Of a stretch of 29,170 bases of DNA, positions 22,086 to 29,170 are shown piece after piece. The notes under the pieces were generated by a model that saw nothing but the letters and a program-made list of their open reading frames with translations, made no database searches and had not been told where the DNA came from. Numbering within the stretch: position 1 is the first letter of the stretch; every line of letters starts with the position of its first letter. The DNA lies in assembly GCF_030369615.1 (NCBI RefSeq), contig NZ_CP128495.1, positions 1-29,170 on the forward strand, written 5' to 3'. A program made the translations under genes and the position numbers. Source of the stretch: Geobacillus stearothermophilus ATCC 12980 (lineage in GTDB: Bacteria; Bacillota; Bacilli; Bacillales; Anoxybacillaceae).

Positions 22086-22139
22086 CCTCCTTGGCATGAT
22101 GGTAGGTATTGTTTGACACCCCTGCATCATACCAAGAGG
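22086..22139 (-). promoter_or_regulatory. Hairpin that sequesters the IS110 transposase RBS
   Basis: Read on the minus strand, CCTCTTGGTATGATG pairs with CATCATGCCAAGGAGG. The 3' arm contains AAGGAGG, the transposase ribosome binding site. Read-through transcripts from outside would have a masked RBS, a known way for IS elements to limit transposase. The loop contains the sub-terminal CAGGGGTGTC repeat. Confidence 0.65.
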
Positions 22140-22291
22140 GCTTTTTTTGATCAAGTCCCCGGAAAAGCTCCTAACGGGAATGCTCCTTGACACTTCCGTT
22201 TTTTGATAACATTATGTTTCGATCAGAGAGCTTAACGGACAAGGAGTCTTACCGTAATTACCAATCCTTTTTAAGTGTAATAAATACAAAT
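22140..22291. other. Junction between the IS110 element and the azole-peptide locus
   Basis: No gene is supported. The GC content falls sharply near 22200. CTCCTTGACACT at 22183-22194 matches, inverted, a word on the far side of the IS110 element (20403-20414). Confidence 0.4.
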
Positions 22292-23572
22292 TTATATAAT
22301 AATTGGAAATTGATCATCTCTTTCCTTGCAACAATTAATAAAGAATTCGGGATTTTTAGTACTTATAGTCAAAGAATGTAAACCACCAAATGTATTTTTA
22401 ATAACATTTTCTACTTCCCATATGGTTATATCATCAACACACTTAAGAATTTCATCTATATTAAAAGATTTATAAATACCTAGGAGTTCTTCCTGTCCAA
22501 AGAAAAACATGCGTTGCATGATATTCTCATTTGAAAATACCAATTCACTTTTAATTGCTGTTTTACAGCGATTTAATTCATCTAGAGTAAAACCATTTTC
22601 TTTGATATCCTTAATAATACTAATTATAGTATCGTATACTTTTTTTAAGTTGTCTTCACTTGTAGAAGCTATTACTCTAAGTACCCCTATTTCCTCAAAT
22701 ATGATAGTTTGTGAATATACACTATAGACTAATCCCTTTTCTTCACGTAGGGTTTGATTTAAACGAGAGTTTCTTCCCCCACCTAAAAGGTGATTCAGGA
22801 TAAAGTAAGCATAGTAATCCCGCATAGGGGTTTTAGATGAAACACCTGGGAATACAAAGCAAATATGTGACTGATAATCAGCAGTATGTATATAATTAAA
22901 TCCTCCTTTAAATGTTACTGGACTTAAGGTTTGTTTTTGTATAACTCCTTTAGGAATAGATTCTAACATTTCTATCAATTCAATTAATGCGTTTTCTTCT
23001 ATATTTCCCGAAATTGAGACCACGGTATTACTAGGTGTATAAAATTTTTTATAAAAATTATAGACTTCATCGATAGTAAATGATTTTATATTAGATACTG
23101 TTCCTAGAATATCAAAAGCATAAGAACATGGACCAAGCGCCTGCATTAATGACTCTATTTTCACTCTCTCTAATGTATTGTCCTGGTATCGATAAATTTC
23201 CTGAATTACAACCTGTTTTTCTTTGTCAAAATCTGCATCAGAAATTGAGAAAGAAAAAATCATATCTTTTAATATACGGATAGCTTCTTTTAAATGTTCA
23301 CTCAGAATCTGCACATGGAAACAAGTTAATTCTTTTCCTGTAAATGCATTCATTTTTCCACCTAATGCTTCGATATAAGTATTTCCATACATATTAGAAA
23401 AATTAAGTTGGTTTTTAAACAACAAATGTTCAATGAAATGAGCTATTCCATTCGTCTCTTTTGTTTCATGTTTCGTTCCTACATGAACCATTACTCCAAT
23501 AGAAACCGATTTAGCGTAGGGGATTTTGTCAATTAGTAGACGAAGACCATTAGACAAACATAGTTTCCTCAT
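22292..23572 (-). CDS. M16-family zinc metallopeptidase, probable leader peptidase of the azole peptide
   Basis: The 426-residue protein is a single M16 (insulinase/PqqF/AlbF-like) unit. The inverted zinc motif HFIEH lies in NGIAHFIEHLLFKN, with a downstream Glu region (EKQVVIQEIYRYQ). The C-terminal half has the usual inactive-domain pattern (LNHLLGGGRNSRLNQTLREE; YSVYSQT). It is the last gene of the biosynthetic operon. Its start overlaps the end of the ATPase gene by 23 bp, so the two are coupled. M16 proteases mature several bacteriocins; here removal of the precursor leader is the likely job, although immunity by degradation is possible. Confidence 0.88.
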   Translation of the reverse strand: MRKLCLSNGLRLLIDKIPYAKSVSIGVMVHVGTKHETKETNGIAHFIEHLLFKNQLNFSNMYGNTYIEALGGKMNAFTGKELTCFHVQILSEHLKEAIRILKDMIFSFSISDADFDKEKQVVIQEIYRYQDNTLERVKIESLMQALGPCSYAFDILGTVSNIKSFTIDEVYNFYKKFYTPSNTVVSISGNIEENALIELIEMLESIPKGVIQKQTLSPVTFKGGFNYIHTADYQSHICFVFPGVSSKTPMRDYYAYFILNHLLGGGRNSRLNQTLREEKGLVYSVYSQTIIFEEIGVLRVIASTSEDNLKKVYDTIISIIKDIKENGFTLDELNRCKTAIKSELVFSNENIMQRMFFFGQEELLGIYKSFNIDEILKCVDDITIWEVENVIKNTFGGLHSLTISTKNPEFFINCCKERDDQFPIII

Positions 23573-24284
23573 TTAATTCTCCCCCTTGCTCCTGTATAAA
23601 CATTTGAAAAGCAATATCTGGATTCTCGGTATTATGTTTTCTTAAAAAAGACACGTAGTCTCCTTCATATAGAATCCTACCTTTATGTAAAAAATGTATT
23701 TTACAATCAATAAACTCTAGTTCATGGAGAATATGAGTAGACATAATAACCAACTTACCTTTTTTGACCAAACGGTTAATACTACTAAGTACGTAATTTC
23801 TAGTGTCAGGATCAATACCAGCAGTAGGTTCATCAAAAATATACAGTTTTCGTTCAAGTTGACAAACTGATTTGATAATAAGCCATCTTCTTTCTCCAAC
23901 AGACATATCTCCTATTCTTACATCCCATAATCTATTCAATAGTTCTTTTTCTCTTGGCGTTAAGGATTCAATAAATGTCTTTAAACTTTTCGAAAAAGAA
24001 AAAGGTGTATCGCACTTAAGAATTAGGCGAACAATGTCCTTACCTTTCATAATCGACGGAAGAGGAACACCTTGCATTTGATATACAACATCCTCTTCTG
24101 CAAATGGACTATGAAACTGTGCAGAAGGTATAACACCACTTATAATATCTAATAATGTCGTCTTTCCGGCTCCGTTTAATCCTACAATTACATTTAATTT
24201 ATTTGGATCAAATTCAATACATAATTGGTTTAAAACAGGGGATGAACGACCTTTATAGTAATGAGTTAGAGAATTTATTTTCAT
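23550..24284 (-). CDS. ABC transporter ATP-binding protein of the azole-peptide locus
   Basis: The 244-residue ATPase has Walker A GLNGAGKTT, Walker B KLYIFDEPTAG and the H-loop IMSTHILHELEF. The signature motif is unusual: SVGERRW in place of LSGGQ. It overlaps the M16 gene by 23 bp and follows the permease gene by 23 bp, so the three are one unit. With the permease it would export the mature peptide or give immunity. The start ATG follows GGAGAGAAG. Confidence 0.92.
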   Translation of the reverse strand: MKINSLTHYYKGRSSPVLNQLCIEFDPNKLNVIVGLNGAGKTTLLDIISGVIPSAQFHSPFAEEDVVYQMQGVPLPSIMKGKDIVRLILKCDTPFSFSKSLKTFIESLTPREKELLNRLWDVRIGDMSVGERRWLIIKSVCQLERKLYIFDEPTAGIDPDTRNYVLSSINRLVKKGKLVIMSTHILHELEFIDCKIHFLHKGRILYEGDYVSFLRKHNTENPDIAFQMFIQEQGGELNEETMFV

Positions 24285-24307
24285 ATTTTCTTCTCTCTCC
24301 TTTTTAT

Positions 24308-25051
24308 TTATATTCGACCTGCTTTAGGTGTAATATCTATTATTTTATAAGAAAAGACTCCTATTAAAATATAAACACCCATGATCACTACTAATGTATA
24401 CGATAATGTTATATCCCAAACATGATTAGAAACTGCATCTGAAATAAGTTTAGATACATTTAGTATAAAACTAGCAGGATTTAATACTAATAAGCTTTTA
24501 TGATTCACCTCAACATTTGCAAAATATATAAGAGGAAACATCAAAATAGTAAATATCGGCGAAATAGTTTCCTGACGATACGGCAAAGAACTTATCCATA
24601 GAAAAAGAAAGAAAATAGGTAGTGGTACTATAATAGCTACTATGATTGCAATGCTTAATACAGAAAATACAGGTTGGTGAAACAGTAGAGCGCTTGCAGC
24701 AGTAAAAATAACAAGATTGATAGTGACAAAAAACCATTGTGACCCAATCTTTCCTAATATAATTGGTAGTTTATTACGAGCAATAAATTTAAACATCTTC
24801 AGAAAACCATTATCTCGAAGCATTAGAATAGAAATCCCTACACCGCTTATTGCGGTAATTAAAATCATAAAACTCCAATATAAAAAAATATTATTTTTAA
24901 ATGATTGGAAGTTTGGAGGATTAGTCAACCAAGAAAGATGGTTAAATACCATGAAAAACAAAGGAATAACAAGTGTCCAAAGTAATGCGATTTTGTTATA
25001 AAAAACTTCTTTGTTAAACAAAATAAAAAACTCCCAGCTTTTTCTTAACAT
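24308..25051 (-). CDS. ABC-2-type permease of the azole-peptide locus
   Basis: About 247 residues from ATG 25051 (GGGGTGG upstream; an in-frame ATG at 25066 overlaps that sequence). It has about six hydrophobic segments, for example IALLWTLVIPLFFMVF, FMILITAISGVGISILML, LVIFTAASALLF, VAIIVPLPIFFLFLWIS and YTLVVIMGVYILIGVF, as expected for ABC-2 exporters. It is the first gene after a 204-bp gap from the YcaO gene, which contains a hairpin and a TATAAT box. Confidence 0.85.
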   Translation of the reverse strand: MLRKSWEFFILFNKEVFYNKIALLWTLVIPLFFMVFNHLSWLTNPPNFQSFKNNIFLYWSFMILITAISGVGISILMLRDNGFLKMFKFIARNKLPIILGKIGSQWFFVTINLVIFTAASALLFHQPVFSVLSIAIIVAIIVPLPIFFLFLWISSLPYRQETISPIFTILMFPLIYFANVEVNHKSLLVLNPASFILNVSKLISDAVSNHVWDITLSYTLVVIMGVYILIGVFSYKIIDITPKAGRI

Positions 25052-25199
25052 AAAACCACCCCTCATCTATTCTTAAATATATTTAACAAACAACTCATTC
25101 TTTCATACTTTGAAATACCTATTTTTTCGAAGGTTGGGATGTGTACGTGGTTTATGATGATCCTAATTAATCTAAACATCTATTTTTCTAACTTTACTT

Positions 25200-25252
25200 C
25201 GTATTATAATTACCGTCTGACGAACGATTTTCATCGTTTGGCTGGTAATGTA
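25200..25252 (-). promoter_or_regulatory. Hairpin and TATAAT box between YcaO and transporter genes
   Basis: ATTACC..ACGAT pairs with ATCGT..GGTAAT around TTTC (about 25211-25250). It lies about 20 bp after the YcaO stop on the minus strand and is followed there by TTATAATACG. It may be an attenuator, or the TATAAT may be the -10 of a separate promoter for the transport and protease genes; a good -35 is not seen. Confidence 0.5.
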
Positions 25253-25270
25253 TTTTTATAGATGTCTATT

Positions 25271-26419
25271 CTATGGAAATGGTATAGGTTTATGTTCGTT
25301 AGGAAAGTTATATTGACCGAGTACTTTTGAAAATATCACCTCTCTAGGATTAATTATTTCCGTTAACATATGTGGATATCCTTTATTTGTTAGAATCTTT
25401 ACGATTTTTGTAGGCACACCTTGCAAAACACAAGGGATGAAGGCGCATAAAATATCTAATTGTAAATCTTGGGAAATATTCTTTATATAGGTCATAAAAT
25501 GGGATTTTAAATCAACGTATTTGTTCTCATAATCAACCAATTTTGAATGTTCAAATAAATAGCTATAGCTTTCTTTTAATTTACTAGGTGTAAAAGTGTT
25601 AAAAAAGTAACTTGAATAATAATGCGGATCAGACATCGGGGCATTCAACTTATCCTGTTCTTCCTCACATGCCCCCTTAAAAATAATATCATCATCATCC
25701 AAATAATATTTATTCGCTCTTTCTCCAAAAAATTGGAAAAACTCCTCTAATGACTTAATTATTGCTTCTTCTAGACTCCAGCCAGCGCTTACCCCCATAG
25801 CCATATATTTCTCTCCTAATCCCAGAGAAAGAATGACATACAAATAAGGATGAAGGGAAATATCGAAAAAAAAGATATCATCCACAAATTTTTTTGCCCT
25901 ATTTATAAGTTCTTGTATTGTCCTGCTTGTAATTGTCTCCAATCTAATTTGTCTTCCTGGTGATTGAGTAAGCCAATTATGTATAAGACACTGTCGTTCA
26001 AAAAATTCTAGAAAGGCCGTATTTATAGTTTTAAAAGAACTAATGTGTGATGCGACTCCACACGAATCGCTATAATAATTAATATCTTCCACCTCATCGT
26101 CTGTAAAAATTCTCGCATCACGACACAGCAATACCTTTTTCAGAGGGACATCAACAACCTCAAGCGTTACTAGATCCAGGGCCTTTACTGTTTTGTTCTT
26201 AAAATTACCCAAATTAAGGTATAAAGAGAGACGTTCAATATGTTCCCCTAAAGCAGCTTTAGTGACTCGATTAATTTGAAAATGAGTAGCTCCACCATGC
26301 GCACCATCTAATACACTAGGTATAGCACTTACTTTTTTGGGAGCATCTTGAAATAGAGAACGATATACACGCATTTCCTTTAATAAAAACGGGGCGCCGA
26401 TTTTATGTACTTTGTACAT
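25271..26419 (-). CDS. YcaO cyclodehydratase (McbD/SagD-like), PxPxP type
   Basis: The 382-residue protein has the YcaO ATP/Mg-binding pattern: AALGEHIERLSLYL, SDSCGVASH, a FLEFFERQCLIHNWL helix (E..ER) and GVSAGWSLEEAIIKSLEEFF. It ends in PIPFP, the proline-rich C-terminus needed by azoline-forming YcaO enzymes. YcaO activates the backbone amide with ATP and cyclises Cys/Ser/Thr to azolines. It needs an E1-like partner to bind the leader, here the McbB-like protein. The ATG follows TGAGGTGAT; 12 bp separate it from the second YcaO gene. Confidence 0.93.
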   Translation of the reverse strand: MYKVHKIGAPFLLKEMRVYRSLFQDAPKKVSAIPSVLDGAHGGATHFQINRVTKAALGEHIERLSLYLNLGNFKNKTVKALDLVTLEVVDVPLKKVLLCRDARIFTDDEVEDINYYSDSCGVASHISSFKTINTAFLEFFERQCLIHNWLTQSPGRQIRLETITSRTIQELINRAKKFVDDIFFFDISLHPYLYVILSLGLGEKYMAMGVSAGWSLEEAIIKSLEEFFQFFGERANKYYLDDDDIIFKGACEEEQDKLNAPMSDPHYYSSYFFNTFTPSKLKESYSYLFEHSKLVDYENKYVDLKSHFMTYIKNISQDLQLDILCAFIPCVLQGVPTKIVKILTNKGYPHMLTEIINPREVIFSKVLGQYNFPNEHKPIPFP

Positions 26420-26431
26420 TGTTTTATCACC

Positions 26432-27484
26432 TCATATAAAAACACAGTCAGGAATATCTAGTAATTCCTTTTCTGATATCTTAATAGTTTCTTGATTAAT
26501 TTTTCTTTCAATACGTAAGTATTGTTTAATGGGAACATGATTATACAAATCTAATGAAAATACTTTGACACATTTTAAAGCCGAGTAGAATTTGTTTTGT
26601 AGTATAATAACATGTAAATTTGTTAACCATAAAGGAAAGCAGTTTCTAATATCATTATTAGTATTAATATTAATTTCTTCTCTCGTGTATATATATCCAG
26701 GTAATGATTTTAACTCCAAAAGATAAGATAATTGTTCTTCATAATTTTTTTCTGGATACTTTTCATTTAGATAACTTTTTAAAATTTCATTAGATTCCTT
26801 TTGCCATCTTAGAACATATGCCTCCTCGAGCGACTTTTGGATTGCTTCTTGCAAATGAAAGGATGAACCAACTCCGCAACAAATGATTTTTCTCTCCGTA
26901 TATACTATTGCAAATACAACATAAAGTGGCGCAAAGCTATCATTTACAAACAATTCAATGGATCCAGGCATTTCTTTGAAGTGATGGTATATGGGTATAT
27001 TTTCCAACATATTATTTGATCTTAAAGTGTATCCCTTTTTCCCATACCAAAAAAGAAATAAGGCATTCTTTTCAAGTAATTCTTTTATAGCAATTTTTAC
27101 TGCTTGGTAACTATCTGGATGAGTTGCAGTTCCGGTTGTATCAGATGGATACGGTCCTTCAGTTTGATAAGTGGTATATTCGTAAGGGAGATAAGCAGGA
27201 GCATTTCTTATAATATCCCATGTAAGAACTTCATCATTTTGATTTTTATATCCTCCTAATAATAAATTTCTCCTCTCAATCATTTCAGAGAATGACTTTC
27301 TTATAGCAAGTTGTTTAGAGAATGCAATTGCATTTGCACCATTCGGACTCATATAGCCATCCTTAACAAGCAAACCAACCATAGTAAACGCAGGATATAC
27401 AGCATTTTCTATAAATAGCGAATCCGGTTTATTGAAATGGTTCCTTTGTATATATTCAAATAACATATTTCTTACCCCCATCAT
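26432..27484 (-). CDS. Second, divergent YcaO-family protein
   Basis: The 350- to 356-residue protein also shows YcaO motifs: AFSKQLAIRKSFSEMIERRN, GTATHPDSYQAVKIAIKELL then EKNALFLFWYGKKG, and CCGVGSSFHLQEAIQKSLEE. It does not end in a proline-rich tail (it ends DIPDCVFI). Possible starts are ATG 27484, overlapping the dehydrogenase stop as ATGATG, or ATG 27466 after GGGGGT; the GTG at 27502 is less likely. Most McbBCD-type loci have one YcaO, so this second copy may act on a different residue class, add a thioamide or amidine, or form a mixed complex with the first. Confidence 0.85.
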   Translation of the reverse strand: MMGVRNMLFEYIQRNHFNKPDSLFIENAVYPAFTMVGLLVKDGYMSPNGANAIAFSKQLAIRKSFSEMIERRNLLLGGYKNQNDEVLTWDIIRNAPAYLPYEYTTYQTEGPYPSDTTGTATHPDSYQAVKIAIKELLEKNALFLFWYGKKGYTLRSNNMLENIPIYHHFKEMPGSIELFVNDSFAPLYVVFAIVYTERKIICCGVGSSFHLQEAIQKSLEEAYVLRWQKESNEILKSYLNEKYPEKNYEEQLSYLLELKSLPGYIYTREEININTNNDIRNCFPLWLTNLHVIILQNKFYSALKCVKVFSLDLYNHVPIKQYLRIERKINQETIKISEKELLDIPDCVFI

Positions 27485-28302
27485 CTTTTCTTGCCAAACC
27501 ACTGAAGTAGTACGACAGGGGCCAAACGAACATTCAACCCAGCTAGATAAGTGATAGCATTATCATTGAAACCGGACCAGCATAGATCTCCCAATTCTTT
27601 ATTTACTTCTCTTAAACTTTCACGAAAACTTTGTGCCATTAGCCCAACTTCTATTAATGCATGTCTATAACCCCTTTTCCGGTATTTTGTTACAGTCCTT
27701 CTTAAATCAATTGCATAAGCCATAGCAAAAGGTGAAATAAAATCATCTAGGCAAATAGCCACTTTAAGTTGTTCTAAATCCCTTTTATTCCAAGTTTTAA
27801 TTCGATACATAGAAATAGAAAAGGGATTAAACATATAAACACCCGGATTAGGTAAAGAGGTAATAGATTCTTTCCGTAGTACAAATAATAATGGCATCAC
27901 TGGATATAGACCACCCGCTGACCCATACCTTTTTGACATAGTTCCTTCTCCTCTTCCGAAGGCTTTGTACATAATATTCCCTAAAGTTATTTCATCCATC
28001 TGGTATGATAAGTCATAATTACGGGTGCTACCTTCTATATATGTTGGCTCAGCTACTAATGGTATCTCTTCTTCAAACGTATCTGGCAGTATATCTGTAT
28101 ACTCGACTTCCCCTAACCATGCCATTACCTCTGAACTTATAAAGTTACTCGAAGTCTCCTTTGGCTTAAAAAATACTGTCGATTGATGAAAATGAATAAT
28201 ATCTGTTAGTACCTTTTGAGAAAGCGCACGCTCTTGAAGAATATCCCAAGTTACACGTTTTCTTGCTTTCGATTCATAAATATTTTTATTCATAGCAATC
28301 AC
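27481..28302 (-). CDS. SagB/McbC-type FMN-dependent azoline dehydrogenase
   Basis: The 270- to 273-residue nitroreductase-fold protein has KRYGSAGGLYPVMPLLFVL (compare RPS.GALYP in the family), the Lys-Tyr catalytic motif KYRKRGYRHALIEVGLMAQ and SGFNDNAITYLAGLNVR. McbC is about 272 residues. It oxidises azolines to azoles with FMN. Two starts are possible, GTG 28302 or ATG 28293; GGGAG lies four and 13 bases before them. It overlaps the McbB-like gene by 17 bp (or 8) and the second YcaO gene by a few bases, so the modification genes are tightly coupled. Confidence 0.92.
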   Translation of the reverse strand: MIAMNKNIYESKARKRVTWDILQERALSQKVLTDIIHFHQSTVFFKPKETSSNFISSEVMAWLGEVEYTDILPDTFEEEIPLVAEPTYIEGSTRNYDLSYQMDEITLGNIMYKAFGRGEGTMSKRYGSAGGLYPVMPLLFVLRKESITSLPNPGVYMFNPFSISMYRIKTWNKRDLEQLKVAICLDDFISPFAMAYAIDLRRTVTKYRKRGYRHALIEVGLMAQSFRESLREVNKELGDLCWSGFNDNAITYLAGLNVRLAPVVLLQWFGKKR

Positions 28303-29170
28303 ACAACTCCCAATGAATTGGATTGTCTGTATGCAATTCTTTCGTAATTAAATCAAACATACTGCTTTCTAAAAACGCTTCGGCATGAACAACAGGGGTT
28401 TCATCTAATAAAATTAATTTACTTATTCGATTTGTTATTTGTGTCACAATATTAAATATATTATTTTGGGTGAGTGGAGTTGTAATAGGAAAAGAAGGTC
28501 GTTCCGCGTATAAACTATCTATCATATGTTGATAAGTTATATTACCTTGATTAGAAATTCGAATCTGTGATTCAATATAGGATATATGACATATATGACA
28601 CGGGGATTTTAAAAAACCATTATATAAAGCATCCATATAAAATGTATAGTTATATACATACGTAAATAATAAAAAGGACTGTTCAAAACCTTTTACGCGA
28701 TCGCGAATTTCTCTTGCTTTTTTCCGATTATACGGGTTCAAAAATACTACAACTAAATCTCCGTTTTCTACTATAATTTGTTCAGATTCCAGATGTTTAT
28801 CACATAGACTAGAAATCTCAAGAGCATGTCGGTAATCTGTTTCTAAAATTTGTTTGATATATAAACCTACCTCAGGGTTATTAGTATATAGCCTAATTCT
28901 CTTTATTCCTAAATTTGGTTTAACTTTTTCCTCTATAATTTGATATGTCTTTAAAAATATTAACGCTTCTTTTGTATCTTCTCCAAATGTTTCTTCGAAT
29001 TCTTCATAAGGTAATAGTGAATTTCCGTATTCATCCCATTTCTTTACAAAATTTTTTAACCTAGGCTCATTAATCCGCACAATGCCTTTTGCATTCTGTA
29101 ATACTATTTCACCTGTTTCTAATTCATGTAGAACATATTGATTTAATTTATAATAAGTTTTATCTTCAAG
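28286..29170 (-). CDS. McbB-like E1-type partner protein (leader binding), runs to the window end
   Basis: The frame is open to base 29170; an internal GTG at 29080 is not the true start because the family-like reading continues upstream (TYYKLNQYVLHELETGEIVL). With three more codons from bases 9..1 the protein is 297 residues, the size of McbB (about 295). It has two cysteine pairs, SPCHICHISYIESQI near the middle and WELCDCYE at the very end, matching the zinc tetrad of McbB. In microcin B17 synthetase McbB binds the precursor leader and supports the YcaO McbD. It overlaps the dehydrogenase gene. In the circular reading it is the first modification gene after the precursor. Confidence 0.88.
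   Translation of the reverse strand, partial: LEDKTYYKLNQYVLHELETGEIVLQNAKGIVRINEPRLKNFVKKWDEYGNSLLPYEEFEETFGEDTKEALIFLKTYQIIEEKVKPNLGIKRIRLYTNNPEVGLYIKQILETDYRHALEISSLCDKHLESEQIIVENGDLVVVFLNPYNRKKAREIRDRVKGFEQSFLLFTYVYNYTFYMDALYNGFLKSPCHICHISYIESQIRISNQGNITYQHMIDSLYAERPSFPITTPLTQNNIFNIVTQITNRISKLILLDETPVVHAEAFLESSMFDLITKELHTDNPIHWELCDCYE

Larger units (their letters stand above)
20485..22135 (-). mobile_element. IS110-family (IS1111-type) element
   Basis: The transposase gene (20840-22078) is flanked by inverted CAGGGGTGTC at 20493-20502 and GACACCCCTG at 22115-22124. Short sub-terminal inverted repeats and a long non-coding stretch 3' of the transposase (about 340 bp) are typical of the IS1111 subgroup. 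IS110 elements do not generate clear target duplications, so exact ends (given approximately) cannot be fixed by eye. Confidence 0.75.

Noticed and set aside
28286..29080. McbB-like gene starting at GTG 29080
   Set aside because: The frame continues upstream without a stop in family-like sequence to the window end, and no RBS precedes 29080.

Overview
This looks like a complete circular plasmid of about 29 kb from a thermophilic, spore-forming member of the Bacillaceae (Geobacillus, Parageobacillus or Anoxybacillus type). That host assignment is inferred from strong AGGAGG-type ribosome binding sites, frequent GTG/TTG starts, DUF1659/DUF2922/YvrJ/CwlK genes, a ComK-like protein, a UvrX/YolD pair and IS4/IS110/IS3 elements. 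Circularity is also inferred. The last minus-strand gene (McbB-like) is open to base 29170, and its frame continues through bases 3..1 to an ATG at 9..7 with an AAGGGGG ribosome binding site, giving a 297-residue protein.

Region A (about 22.2 kb to the end, then 1 to about 2.27 kb; AT-rich) is a probable azole-peptide (TOMM, microcin B17-like RiPP) locus under peptide quorum sensing. On the minus strand, reading across the junction, come a Cys-rich 63-residue precursor candidate, a perfect hairpin, the McbB-like E1 partner, a McbC/SagB-type dehydrogenase, two different YcaO proteins, an ABC permease, an ABC ATPase and an M16 metallopeptidase. Divergent from the precursor are a 406-residue HTH-TPR (RRNPP-type) regulator and, 16 bp after it, an unlisted 46-residue secreted pro-peptide. 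The shared 255-bp promoter region carries two mirrored 30-bp sites. The expected logic is: pheromone is sensed, the regulator activates, the precursor is azole-modified, the M16 protease removes the leader and the ABC pump exports the product or gives immunity.

Region B (about 2.3-11.9 kb; GC-rich) is the plasmid backbone. It holds a ParA ATPase with a small RHH partner, an RHH regulator with bracketed operators, a ComK-like protein, a DUF1659/DUF2922/YvrJ/CwlK cassette, a minimal tyrosine recombinase, an iteron origin with a Rep_3 initiator, and an AEP-type replication primase preceded by a 171-nt dyad. Four copies of a large imperfect palindrome (three placed right after stop codons) and a dispersed TGTCnGACA motif mark this backbone.

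Region C (about 11.9-22.2 kb) is accessory and mosaic: a small zinc-finger-like protein, a secreted ComEC-like metallo-beta-lactamase-fold protein with DUF3006, an IS3 element that clipped the end of a yolD gene, a uvrX remnant, an AT-rich type II restriction-modification module with a small HTH gene, an IS4 element, a XerC/D-like recombinase with a dif-like upstream palindrome, and an IS110/IS1111-type element with space for a bridge (seek) RNA.
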